Shown here: positions 1-11,624 of the stretch, piece by piece
How the letters are laid out: every line of letters begins with the position of its first letter
How positions within the stretch are numbered: position 1 is the stretch's first letter
NCBI GenBank assembly: GCA_028583415.1
Contig: CM053269.1
Coordinates: forward strand, 41,281,016 to 41,345,015
Length of the DNA stretch: 64,000 bases
Source: Protea cynaroides
Taxonomy: Eukaryota; Streptophyta; Magnoliopsida; Proteales; Proteaceae
Direction of reading: 5' to 3'
Position numbers and translations under genes: made by a program
Notes under the pieces: generated by a model
What the model saw: only the letters and a program-made list of their open reading frames with translations
Databases searched by the model: none
What the model was told of the DNA's origin: nothing

Positions 1-898
1 GTGGTATGATGATAATAGTGGGTTGACACAGGAATGCATAATTCTGTTTTTTTTTTTAGGAGATTGTTTTTAGCTTGGTGTGTGATGATTACCTTTTCTA
101 ATGTTGTATTGGAATTTTCCTAGATGTTTTTTTTTATGTCAATATCTGGTTTGTTTTTGTTTGTTGCATCGCTGTAATTAATTTTAGTGAAGGCCAAATT
201 TGAGTTTTGTGCTGAGATGTTATTTGATTTTAAGTGTCTAGCTTTGGTTCTTTTTGTTTAGCTATTTCAATCAGGTTCCTGTGCTGGATTTAGTGTCATG
301 CTGAAATGTTCATTTCTACATCCTGTGCCTATTTTCATTGTCAAAATCTGATTTATTTGCACCATGGAATCTATTTTGTTCTTAATCTGAATCTGATCCA
401 ATTGCATGCCTAGTCCTATCAAGGTCATTTTGTCATTCATGTTTAGCTTGAGTAAGCTGGTTTTACACATACATCCTCACATGTTTAACTTGATTCAGAT
501 GCTTGGTTGGGTGTATGAGCCTTTCCTTCAAGAGATGTCTCCCCCACTTTATGTCTATGATAGTTTAATGTGTGAGTCCCCTCCTCCATCGTTGTGAAAC
601 TTTAAGATGACTCCAATGAGTTTACCTTTGTTGGGATTCCCAAATCCCATGTTGACTGGTGTGGGTCCTGCCTAGGCCATGGGCCTGCTCAACTGTTAGG
701 GTTCGTCACATAATTGTTTTCTCCCTTTTCAAAGAAAAAAATACAAAAATTGTGTTGTCTTCATGTATCTAGTGACGGTTGGGATCATGTTGATCTCCAA
801 CCTAGCTATTATCCAATTTTGTCTTTGGCCTTAGGCCAATCATCTCCCATGTTTGGGAATCGGTGTGCGGACCGACCATTTTCAAATATTAAGTGATG
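1..898. other. Gene-free AT-rich DNA
   Basis: No coding region, RNA gene or recognisable mobile element was found here. The reading frames are short and have no familiar motifs. The stretch is T-rich on the given strand and ends at the 46-bp minisatellite. Confidence 0.5.
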
Positions 899-1135
899 CC
901 TTGCTGAATGCGAGGAATCGAGGTCCGAGTACCTCTTAAATTTGATTTGCCGAGTGCAAGGAGTCGAGGTTCGAGTACCTCTTGAGTTTGCCTTGCCGAG
1001 TGCAAGGAGTCGAGGTCCGAGTACCTCTTGAGTTTGCCTTGCCGAGTGCAAGGAGTCGAGGTCCGAGTACCTCTTGAGTTTGCCTTGCCGAGTGCAAGGA
1101 GTTGAGGTCCGAGTACCTCTGAGGTCCGAGCACCT
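899..1135. repeat. 46-bp tandem repeat (about five copies)
   Basis: A 46-bp unit containing GCCGAGTGCAAGGAGTCGAG and a GGTCCGAGTACCTCTTGAG-type half recurs head to tail. The start of one unit is visible at 991, 1037 and 1083. The first copies are diverged, the middle ones nearly identical and the last truncated. Overlapping open frames on the minus strand here exist only because the repeat lacks stop codons. It is likely a minisatellite inside or next to the retroelement fragment that follows. Confidence 0.9.
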
Positions 1136-1149
1136 CTCCAGTAATGCCA

Positions 1150-1860
1150 TGTGGGGTCCAACAGTCCGTTAACTGTTGGGAACTACGTTTGACCTGATTC
1201 TCTAAAGAGATACGTAGGCAGCGGGAAGTGGAGAACTCTGAGTAGTTCACCCTTCGCGCACGGTCACACGTGCTTCCTTTGTCAAGGGAGCACCTCACAC
1301 ACAACCACAACCACAACCACGCACGAACTACACGTTTGGCCCGATTCCGCCCGCCGCGGGGATACGTAGGCGGCTTGATTTCGAGCTCGGTCATCCATTA
1401 TCTGTTGTATTTTCTGTGTTATTCATTCTTTTAATTCAGTATTTGTTTATTCATGATTATTTCATATTTTTAATCCATTCATTTGTTCATGGATCCATTT
1501 ATTTTTTGTTGATTTGTATTTTATTTTTTCAAGTCTATGTGGTGGCACCCTAAGTTAGAACAACTTAGAAACTTGGTCTAGGGTTCCCCATTTGCCTAGT
1601 TAGGTTAAATTGAACGACCTGAACATACATAAGTTTTAATAATGCAGGAAAGGATAGGATAGAAGGAGACCGGTCCATTAACCGGGCGAGTTGGGTGCCT
1701 AACACCTTCCCAACTCGTAACTTGACACTTACCCTTCTCTGATAAGACTAGAAGCCAATCCATTGAACATGAGTCATAGTGTCTCTCCAAGTGAGAGACC
1801 ATTTATAGGTCCTAGACCTTATCTAAGTGGCGACTCCATATTTTACTCCATCCATTGGCG
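1150..1860 (+). mobile_element. Ogre/Tat-like LTR fragment with primer-site-like motif
   Basis: Two related blocks (about 1172-1217 and 1324-1376) share GAACTACG-type and GATACGTAGGC-type cores. They are followed at about 1680-1720 by text around GGGTGCCTAACACCTTCCC, then by TGGCGACTCC at 1828-1837. From memory of the family, this order resembles the LTR end and tRNA-Arg-type primer site of Tat/Ogre gypsy elements. No coding part of such an element follows; copia sequence begins near 1915. Family assignment is tentative. Confidence 0.4.
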
Positions 1861-1939
1861 TGGATGGATAAAAGCAACCAATGCGAGAGCCTAATTTTGA
1901 TTTCGTAGAGGATCATATGAAAATCCATTTATCCTCACA

Positions 1940-3337
1940 ACCAAATGGATTTTTAAAAGAAAATTAAAACCTGATGGATCTCTTGACAAGTTTAAGGCAA
2001 GGTAGTAAAAGGATTTAGACAAAAGAAGGATATAGATTATTTTGATACTTTCTCCCCTGTAGCTCGTATTGTAACCATACGAACTTTGTTTGCTATTGCC
2101 TCCATTTATAACTTAGTAATTCATCAAATGGATGTTAAAACAGCTTTTCTAAATGGAGTTTTAGAGGAAGAAATCTATATCAAACAACCTGAAGGATGCA
2201 TATTATCAGGACAAGAACATAAAGTATGTAAATTAATTAAATCTTTGTATGATTTAAAACAAGCACCTAAACAATGGCATGAGAAACTTGATCAAGTATT
2301 ATTAAATAATGGTTTTATTATTAATAATTCTGATAGGTGTGTATATAGTAAATTTAATAATGGCAAGGGTGTGATTATTGTTCTTTATGTTGATGACATA
2401 CTGATAATGGGAACTGATTTAAATGTTGTAAATTTAACAAAGAAAACTCTTATGTCTAAATTTGATACAAAAGACATGGGAGAAGTTGATGTCATTTTAG
2501 GCATCAAAGTTACTAGAAAAACCAATGAGATAATACTATCTCAAGCTCATTATGTGGGAAACCCTACTAAAGAAATATGGATATTATGAGTGCTCTCCTA
2601 TAAAGATACCTTTAGAGGTCGAGAGTCATCTCATAAAACACCAAGGTGAATCGGTCTCCCAAAGGGAGTATTCCCAGATTATAGGTTCAATTTCATACTT
2701 AATGAACTCAACAAGACCGGACATAGCTTTGCCAGTGGGGAAATTGAGTCAACATACTTATAACCCTGGAAAGGAGCACTGGGAAGCTCTAACAAGGTTA
2801 TTAAGGTACTTAAAAGGAACAATAAACTATGGCTTACACTATAATGGAAATCCCTCAGTTATAGAAGGATATTGTGATGCTAACTGGATATCTGATACAG
2901 AAGAATCCTTAGCCACAAGTGGTTACATATATACTCTTGATGGAGGAGCGATTTCATGAAAATCTGTCAAACAAACCTGTGGTACAGGCTCCACTATGGA
3001 GGCAAAATTTATAGCCTTAGAGAAGACTGGGGCAGAAGCCGAATGGTTCAAAAATTTGGTGGTAGAAATTCCGTTATGGCCTAAACCTATACCCCCAATA
3101 TCACTACATTGTGATAGTCAAGCAGTTATTGCTAAAGCGAAAAGCAAGATATATAACGGAAAAAGAAGACATATACGTCTGAGACACAACCTTGTGAGGC
3201 AATACATAAGTGAAGGAAGAATAGCTATCGACTTTGTAAGATCAGAAAAGAATTTGGCCGAAATATTTACAAAGCCACAAACCACCAAGGTCATAATCGA
3301 CACATCTAAAGGAATGAGCTTAAAGCCTGTGTCATAA
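1940..3337 (+). pseudogene. Copia pol remnant: reverse transcriptase and RNase H
   Basis: The remnant encodes the C-terminal half of a copia polyprotein. Visible motifs are QMDVKTAFLNG (about 2128), the YVDD catalytic motif in LYVDDILIMG (about 2385), NSTRPDIALPVGKLSQHTY (about 2708) and the RNase H region GYCDANWISDTEES (about 2869). It is not functional: the N-terminal part is missing, the frame shifts near 1998-2010 and 2555-2590, and an in-frame TGA at 2957-2959 replaces the expected tryptophan. The last segment (2996-3337) ends at TAA. Confidence 0.88.
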
Positions 3338-3916
3338 GTCATGTGATGGAAACCCAACCTATGTGATAGGAGATCCCTGGAATTAGGTTCAACGGGTAAG
3401 AACAAAGTCACACAGATGACTTGTTTAGTACTATCAAAACTTGCTCATTCTGGTTAGATGGTAAGATAGTACTCACCACAATGAACAAAGGATGAATCTT
3501 AAGGATTCTTAGTTAAGCCAAGCTATCCCAGAGGAATGTAGGGGTGTGTTAACTGTGGTGCACACTATGGGCTAACCTTATTGAATGTAGGAAGTGGGGC
3601 CGCTTCCAATGAGAATTTTAAGGGCGAATTCTCATAAACATTCATGAACCAGGATAGGGACAAGGCCGGTTTCAAATATGTCCACCTTTAAGGGATTTTT
3701 CGAGGGTCGGACTGTAAGAGGTAGCTGGTAGGTCAGTCGGCTACACAAATGAGGAAAGGTTCAAGAAGCAAGCTTCACCTGTACTCTATAGCGTGGCCTA
3801 TCAGACCTAGTGTAGATTCAAGTCGACAGACATCTGCAACGACGTTGCTTACAGTTCTCATAAGATCAACTTCTTATTTCTGGTTTTACTCTATCTTTTC
3901 AAACTTGTGGGGGAAT

Positions 3917-4827
3917 TGTTGGAAAAAGTCAAAGGAAAAGGTTTTTTCCAAATAAGTTTAAAAAGATGTCAAATTCAAAATTTTCATTTAACTCCAAAAT
4001 TTGGTTTTAGGTTTGGGCGGGAATTTTGGTTTTTCCAGTTTTGAGTTGGCATTATCAATGTAGGACTTTTTAGTCCCACATTGCTTATAGTTTGTGGGGA
4101 AGAGACCTTTATTTGTAGGGAGTGTCGCATATCTTTTGAGCACCTAATTGGAAGCGGCTCTCTGTTGACACACACACACGCGTACGCGTCGGACAGGACC
4201 GCGACCCTCGACCTGCGACCGGGACCGTGACACAGGGCGTGGGTGCGGGTGCAGGCGTGGGCGCGGGCCACGGGCCACGGGCCACGGGCTATGGGCTATG
4301 GGCTATGGGGTTTTGTCGGATTCGGACACACCCCTACCCGGATACCCTTTTGGAAAGGGTTCATTTGTAGAGATGTATCTCTATACTTTAAGGGGTACCA
4401 TCTGGACCGTAGATCTCAGGATCTGAGATCTAGGTTAATCTGGACGGTCCATCTGGAGGGCCACACCCCATCCAGTGGACACATCCAAGAGGTATTTGGG
4501 CCCTATAAATAGAGCCCGACCCCATGCTTATTTTTCATTCCAATTGAGTACAATCTCTCTCTCTCCCCCCTCCAACTCTCTCTCTTCATTCTCTGTTTAA
4601 TCGAAGAGTCAGAATTCTATGTTTTCTTTCCTAAGAGTTGATCTTAGTCGTCGGGTCCGCATATACCTATCAGTGTGTGCACGTTGGGTGGGTATCCTTC
4701 CTAAGGGGTTGTTTCATCTTGGAGGCAGATTTGCAGGAAACCTACTGCACCAATAGAGGGCAAATACTATCTTAAGGATAGTATACCAACACGACTCAAT
4801 CCATTTTCTTTGTTTCGGATTACTACA
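3917..4827 (+). repeat. 3' LTR of the truncated copia element
   Basis: The LTR starts TGTTGGAAAAAG directly after the purine-rich GTGGGGGAATT, the same junction as in the neighbouring complete element. It is placed to end at CTACA (4823-4827) by analogy with that element's LTR end. U3 contains G-rich repeats around 4218-4310. The end position is inferred. Confidence 0.65.
4504..4511 (+). promoter_or_regulatory. Probable TATA box of the truncated element's LTR
   Basis: TATAAATA lies in a CCCTATAAATAGAG context about 50 bp before a CT-rich stretch, as expected for an LTR core promoter. No transcript evidence is available from sequence alone. Confidence 0.5.
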
Positions 4828-4986
4828 AATAAAGTACGCATAGTGATCATATGTATGTTTTATTTTTAACTATATGATATAGTTGATATATATATATATA
4901 TATATACATATATTGTTGATACATAGGTATCTTTGATTTACTACATGCTTTTCCTGTTACATATTATTCCAGTCCATATAACATAT

Positions 4987-6005
4987 TGTTGGGTTTTTAG
5001 AGTTTTAAAAAACAAAAAAAATCAAAAGTTTCAAAATTTTAACTCTATTTTCTAATTTTGGTTTTGGAGGGAAATTTTCCCACTTGTATTTTTTGGTTGG
5101 CATAGCTTGTAGGACTTGTTTTAGTCCCATATTGCTTGGAGAAGAATGATTGAGGAGGTATATATGTATTGTATGACCTATAACATCTTGAGCCCTTAAA
5201 TGAAAGGATGCCTCTAGAGGGAAGGGTCCGGGGGGTCCGAGGTTCTTTTCACACGCGCGCGCGCGCCGAGCCGAGCCGTGCCGGGCGGGGCGTGGGCGGG
5301 GGTGCGGGTGCGGGTTTATCCGTTGGATTATTTTTTGAAAGGATATGTCTCTACGTATTTGAATACATAGAGACATGACGTATTTGAATAGATACGTTTG
5401 AATAGGTATGAATTCAAATTAGTTTAATCGCAACCATTGATCTTTATGATCGTTGGAGAGATTAAATCTGGACCATCTATTCTACTGACGCACCCTTTCA
5501 TCACAACCCGTTGGATGGGTACAACTTTCCATCGTACCCTTTGATTCAGGACCTCTTCTCTATTAATACAAGAAGAGTCCATTAGTAGAAGGTTACAATA
5601 ATAGTGTATCCGTACACATCTATCTCTCTCTCTCTCTCTCCCTCCTCCAGCCTTATTCTGTTTTTCTAAGTTATCAAAATCAATCGGTTTCGGTTTCTGT
5701 TTGAGTGTTCGTTGTAGCCGTCGAGATTCTGATGAAGACCACTTGTTGGAGTGCAACCTAAGTGGAAGAAGCTTCGATTTCGGGGCTGTTTTATCTTGGG
5801 GATTAATCTCACGGGAACTCTTTGCACATAAGGCGTGAATTAATCTTAAGGATAGTGACCGGTGGCACGACTCAGCCCTATCCATACTGTTGATATTACT
5901 TCAAAATCCTGTAAGTGTTCTAACTTAAATAAATATTAATAAATATTCTTTCTTCCTCTAACTCTGTATTAGTCTCAAACTTACTTTGTAATATATATTT
6001 CTACA
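4987..6005 (+). repeat. 5' LTR of the complete copia element
   Basis: This 1019-bp LTR starts TGTTGGG and ends CTACA. U3 has an alternating CG run near 5256-5269 followed by G-rich repeats to about 5320. A CT microsatellite lies near 5622-5642. A splice-donor-like GTAAGTG sits at 5911 and an acceptor-like TTTCTACAG spans the LTR end. A possible TATA-like CTATTAATA lies near 5570. Confidence 0.96.
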
Positions 6006-6042
6006 GTTCTTAAGATTAATTCAAAGTTTGAGACTGGGGATC

Positions 6043-9000
6043 ATGGCTGTTGAATCCAATTTGACTGCTTCTGTTGTTCCATCAATGGAAAAATTATGCC
6101 TTGTGACTGAGTTTGACAAAATTGAATCATTCAATGGGTCAAATTTCAAGAGATGGAAGCAGATGATGAAATTTGCATTGGCTCAACTAGGAGTGGTATT
6201 TGCTCTGTCTGAACCCATACCGGCTGAGGACGATGATCCTAATGTGAAAGCCAATCGGGTGGCATGGATAGAGGCTGATTATCAATGCAAAAATAGGATT
6301 CTGAACTCATTGTCTAATGATCTTTACAATGTATATGCATCTTATGAATATGCTTCTACTATTTGGAATGCATTGGAGAAAAAATATTCATTGGATGATG
6401 CAGGGAGTAAGAAATATGTCACTGCAAATTTTTTAAACTTTAAAATGAAAGATGACATGAACATCTCCATGCAAATCGACCTATTCCAAGTGTTGGTTGG
6501 AAATCTGGTTAAGGAAGGAATTAATTTACACGAAACATTTGTGGCTGGAGCTCTCATTGAGAAACTACCCTCTTCATAGAATGACTTCAAATCTCATATG
6601 AAGCATAAAACCAAGGACTGGACACTTGATCAAATCATTGATCGAGTCAAGATTGAAGAGAAGAATCGGGAAAAAGACAAGGTAGAAAAAGCCAAGGAAT
6701 TCAAATCCAAGGCAAACCTTGTAGAGTCCGGGAAAGGAGAACAGTCCAAGAAGCGAGGAAGAGAGCAACCCAATAAGTCTCATCACATGAAGAAGGACAA
6801 TAAGTTCAAGAAGCCGAAAGGCACATGTATCTTCTGTGGGAAGGCTGGACATTTCAAGAAAGAATGCCGACTTTACAAAAAGAACAAGAGTGGTGACAAC
6901 AAGGGCAATGACAAGGCTAGAGTGAATCTTACTGAAGAAAATCAATTTGTGGCGGTAGTGACTGAAGTACATCTTTTGGAGAAACCCAAAGAATGGGTTG
7001 TTGATACTTGGTGCAACCCGGACACATATCTTGTGACCGAAATTTATTTATGAAATATTCAACGGTTAGTGATGGTGATCTTGTGTATATAGGAAATTCC
7101 CAAACATCTCAAGTCATGGGCAAAGGACAAATACTTCTAAAATTAACTTCTGGAAAGACTCTCATGCTTAATGATGTTCTACATGTTCCAGAAATTCATC
7201 GAAATCTGGTGTCAGGCTCTCTTCTCAACAAGGCAGGAATGAAATTAATTTTTGAAGCCGATAAGGCAATTTTGTTAAAAGGGGATGTTTTTGTGGGTAA
7301 ATGATATGTGACCAATGGTCTTTTTGTACTAAGTATTAATAATGTAATGAATGAAAATATTTCTTTCTCTTATTTGATTGAGTCGTTTGATTTATGGCAT
7401 GGTAGATTAGGACACCGAAGTGCACCATACATTAAAAGACTTGCAAAATTAGAATTTATTAAAGGAAATCCAAAACCTCTACATCATAAGTGTCCTATTT
7501 GTGTAGAGACAAAAATGACCAAAAAACCTCATAAAACAGTTGAAAGAAAAAGTGAACTTTTAGAACTTATCCATAGTGACCTTGCTGATTTTAGATCTCA
7601 TGAATCAAGAGGTGGTAAAAAATACTATATAACATTCATAGATGATTATTCTAGATACACCAAGGTTTATCTTTTAAGGACAAAAGATGAAGCAGAAAAT
7701 GCATTTAAAGCATACAAAAATGAAGTGGAAAATCAATTAGGGAAAACAATCAAGAGATTAAGAACAGATAGGGGAACCCGAATATGGAACTCAAAGCTTA
7801 AGTAAATTTTGTGAAGAAAATGGCATTATACATGAAACTACAAAGACCTTATCAACTTTGAATCTAATGGAATTGCTGAAAGAAAAAATAGAACTTTAAA
7901 GAAAATGATGAATTGTTTTTTAATAAGTTCTGGTTTACCTTTAAACATGTGGGGGGAAGCAATTCTTTCTGCTTGCTATATTTTAAATAGGATACCTCCT
8001 AAAAATTCTGATTTAATACCTTTTGAATTATGGCATGGAAGAAAACCTTCTTTTAATCATTTAAAAGTTTGGGGTTGTTTAGCAAAGGTTTATATTCCAG
8101 AACCTAAGAAAAGAAAACTAGGCTCAAAAACTTGTGATTGCATTTTCATTGGATATGCACAACATAGTGTTGCATATAGATTTTTGGTTTTAAAATCTAT
8201 TGAAAATCTGTTTGATGCGAATACCATAATTGAATCAAGAGATGCAGAATTTTTTGAAAATACATTTCCTATGATTAAAGATCAGTTTAATAATCAATGT
8301 TCTTCTAATAATATTATTTCTAAAGACCAAAATTTGAGTGCTCTCAATAATGGAAATAATAATAATAAGTTAGATTTCAAGAATGATGATCAACTAAGAA
8401 AAAGTAAAAGACAAAGAAAACCTACCAATTTTGGGGATGACATGCTTGTTTATTTTGTTGAGAGAGATCCATTAACATATCGGGAGGTCGTAACATCTCC
8501 CGATGCTTTGTATTTTGGAAAGAGGCTATAAAAAGTGAATTGGATTCTATTATACGAAATCATACTTGGGAGTTAGTAAACCCTCCACTAGGTACAAAGA
8601 CTTTGGATACCAAGTGGATTTTTAAGAAAAAACTTAAGCCTGATGGATCTCTTGACAAATTTAAAGCAAGATTGGTGGTCAAAGGTTTTAAACAAAAACA
8701 AAATGTAAACTACTTTGATACTTTTTCACCTGTTGCTCGGATTGCTACAATAAGAAATATGTTTGCTATTGCTTCTATATATAAACTTGTTATTCATCAA
8801 ATGGATGTTAAAACAGTTTTTCTCAATGGTAACTTAGAAGAAGAAATTTATATTAGACAACCAGAGGGTTGTATTACATATGGACAAGAACATAAAGTAT
8901 GTAAATTAATTAAATCATTATATGGTCTGAAACAAGCACCAAAACAATGGCATGAGAAATTAGATAGTGTTTTGGTATCAAATGGTTTTGTTATTAACAA

Positions 9001-10010
9001 TTCTGAAAGATGTGTATATAGTATTTTGTCAAATGGAAAATGTGTATTTATTATATTATATGTTGATGATATAATATATTATGGGATCTAATCTTGATAT
9101 AGTAGAAACAACAAAAAAGTTTCTCATGTCTAAGTTTGATACAAAAGACATGGGAGAAGCTGATGTAATTCTTGGGATCAAGATCATCAGAAAAGGTGAT
9201 GAGATAATTTTATCTCAAGCACATTATGTAGAAAATCTACTAAAAAAGTATGGTTATTTTGAGTATAAGTCTGTTAAGACACCTTTGATACCTGAAAGTT
9301 ATCTTGTAAAACATAAAGGTGAACCAATTTCCCAAAAAGAGTATTCTTAAATCATTGGTTCAGTATCTTACTTGATGAATTCTACAAGACCAGATATTGC
9401 TTTAGCAGTTGGGAAACTGAGTCAACATACTCATAACCCTGGAAAAGAGCATTGGGAAGCTTTAGTAAGGCTACTAAGATACTTAAAAGGAACCATAAAC
9501 TATGGGATACACTATAGTGGAAAACCGACAGTATTAGAAGGATATTGTGATGCCAATTGGATTTCTGATACAAAAGAATCATTGGCTACAAGTGGATATA
9601 TTTTCACTTTGGGAGGTGGAGTGATTTCTTGGAAGTCTGTTAAACAAACATGTGGTACAAGTTCTACCATGGAAGCAGAATTTATAGCTTTAGAGAAAGC
9701 TGGATCAGAAGCCGAATGGCTTAAAAACTTGGTGATCGAAATTCCATTATGGCCTAAGCCGGTACCACCCATATCACTACATTGTGATAGTCAAGCTGCT
9801 ATTGCTAAGGCAAAAAGTAATGTATATAATGGAAAAAGGAGACATATTCGACTAAGACACAATTTAGTTAGACAATATGTTAGTGAATGAACGATAGCTA
9901 TCAACTTTGTAAAGTCAGAATTGAATCTGGCAGACATATTTACAAAGCCTCAGACCACCAAGATAATGAATGATGCATCTAAAGGAATGAGCCTAAAACC
10001 CGTGACATAA
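6043..10010 (+). pseudogene. Broken copia gag-pol
   Basis: Gag starts at the ATG at 6043 and has a CCHC zinc knuckle (CIFCGKAGHFKKEC, about 6829-6870). Integrase pieces lie at about 7400-8200, reverse transcriptase with YVDD near 9058, and RNase H to the TAA at 10008-10010. In-frame stops occur at 6577-6579 (TAG), 7302-7304 (TGA), 9348-9350 (TAA) and 9888-9890 (TGA). Frames shift near 7008 (inside the protease catalytic DTG region), between about 7785 and 7870, near 8515-8535 and near 9075. It cannot encode a working polyprotein. Confidence 0.93.
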
Positions 10011-10589
10011 GTCATGTGATGGATACCCAACCTATGTGAGAGGAAGTCCCTGGAATTAGGTTCAATGGGTAAAAACGAAGTCACTGGATGACTTGATTAG
10101 TATTATCAAAACTTGCTCATTCTGGTTAGATGGGAAGATAATATTCACCACAATGAAAAGAGGATGAGTCATAAGGACTCTTAGTCAAGCCAAGTGTCCT
10201 ACTGGAATGTGGGGGTGTGTTAACTGTGGTGCACACTATGGGCTGACCTAAATGGATGTAAGAGGTGGGGCCGCCTCTGATTAGAGTTTTTAAGGGTGAA
10301 CTCTCTAAACATTCATGAATCTGAGATAGGGACAAGGCCGAAGAAAAATGTCCACCTTTTACGAAAGGAATTATTCGAGGGTCGGATTATAAGGGATGGT
10401 TGGTATGTCAGTCGGCTACACCGCTGAGGAAAGGTTCAAGAAGCGTGGCTTCACCCGTACTCTGTAGCGTGATGTATCAAACCTAGTGTAGATTCAAGTC
10501 CAAAAGACATCTGCGACGACGTCTCTTATATATCCTAATACAATTAACACTCTATCCTGTTTTTAAAATTTCGAATCTTGTTGGGGAAT

Positions 10590-11619
10590 TGTTGGGTTTT
10601 TAGAGTTTTAAAAAACAAAAAAATATCAAAAGTTTCAAAATTTTAACTCTATTTTCAAATTTTGGTTTTGGAGGGAAATTTTCCCACTTGTATTTTTTGG
10701 TTGGCATAGCTTGTAGGACTTGTTTTAGTCCCATATTGCTTGGAGAAGAATGATTGAGGAGGTATATATGTATTGTATGACCTATAACATCTTGAGCCCT
10801 TAAATGAAAGGATGCCTCTAGAGGGAAGGGTCCGGGGGGTCCGAGGTTCTTTTCACACGCGCGCGCGCCCCGAGCCGAGCCGTGCCGGGCGGGGCGTGGG
10901 CGGGGGTGCGGGTGCGGGTGCGGGTTTATCCGTTGGATTATTTTTTGAAAGGATATGTCTCTACGTATTTGAATACATAGAGACATGACGTATTTGAATA
11001 GATACGTTTGAATAGGTATGAATTCAAATTAGTTTAATCTCAACCATTGATCTTTATGATCGTTGGAGAGATTAAATCTGGACCATCTATTCTACTGACG
11101 CACCATTTCATCACAACCCGTTGGATGGGTACAACTTTCCATCGTACCCTTTGATTCAGGACCTCTTCTCTATTAATACAAGAAGAGTCCATTAGTAGAA
11201 GGTTACAATAATAGTGTATCCGTACACATCTATCTCTCTCTCTCTCTCTCTCTCCCTCCTCCAGCCTTATTCTGTTTTTCTAAGTTATCAAAATCAATCG
11301 GTTTCGGTTTCTGTTTGAGTGTTCGTTGTAGCCGTCGAGATTCTGACGAAGACCACTTGTTGGAGTGCAACCTAAGTGGAAGAAGCTTCGATTTTGGGGC
11401 TGTTTTATCTTGGAGATTAATCTCACGGGAACTCTTTGCACATAAGGCGTGAATTAATCTTAAGGATAGTGACCGGTGGCATGACTCAGCCCTATCCATA
11501 CTGTTGTTATTACTTTAAAATCCTGTAAGTGTTCTAACTTAAATAAATATTAATAAATATTCTTTCTTCCTCTAACTCTGTATTAGTCTCAAACTTACTT
11601 TGTAATATATATTTCTACA
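10590..11619 (+). repeat. 3' LTR of the complete copia element
   Basis: This 1030-bp LTR aligns end to end with the 5' LTR. By eye there are about 10-11 substitutions plus small length differences in the CG run, a GTGCGG repeat and the CT microsatellite. Confidence 0.96.
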
Positions 11620-11624
11620 CATAT

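Larger units (their letters stand above)
1900..4827 (+). mobile_element. 5'-truncated Ty1/copia element
   Basis: Similarity to the complete copia element at 4987-11619 starts near 1940, at the beginning of the reverse transcriptase, and runs through RNase H, the 3' untranslated region and a 3' LTR. Gag, protease and integrase are absent. The two elements lie in the same orientation about 160 bp apart. The LTR differs substantially from that of the neighbour, mainly in U3, so this is an older or different subfamily member, not a recent duplicate. Confidence 0.85.
4987..11619 (+). mobile_element. Complete Ty1/copia LTR retrotransposon
   Basis: The element has two nearly identical LTRs (4987-6005 and 10590-11619), both starting TG and ending CA. 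It is flanked by a 5-bp target duplication CATAT at 4982-4986 and 11620-11624, so the ends are firm. The order gag, protease, integrase, reverse transcriptase, RNase H identifies copia. A purine-rich TTGTTGGGGAATT tract precedes the 3' LTR. No canonical TGG-starting primer site follows the 5' LTR. Coding capacity is destroyed by many stops and frameshifts although the LTRs differ by only about 1%. Confidence 0.97.

Noticed and set aside
899..1135. CRISPR-like regular repeats
   Set aside because: Units are contiguous with no unique spacers and the genome is a plant.
809..1394. Three overlapping minus-strand frames with repeated LLALGKANSRGTRTSTPCT text
   Set aside because: They are translations of the 46-bp minisatellite in different frames and have no other support.
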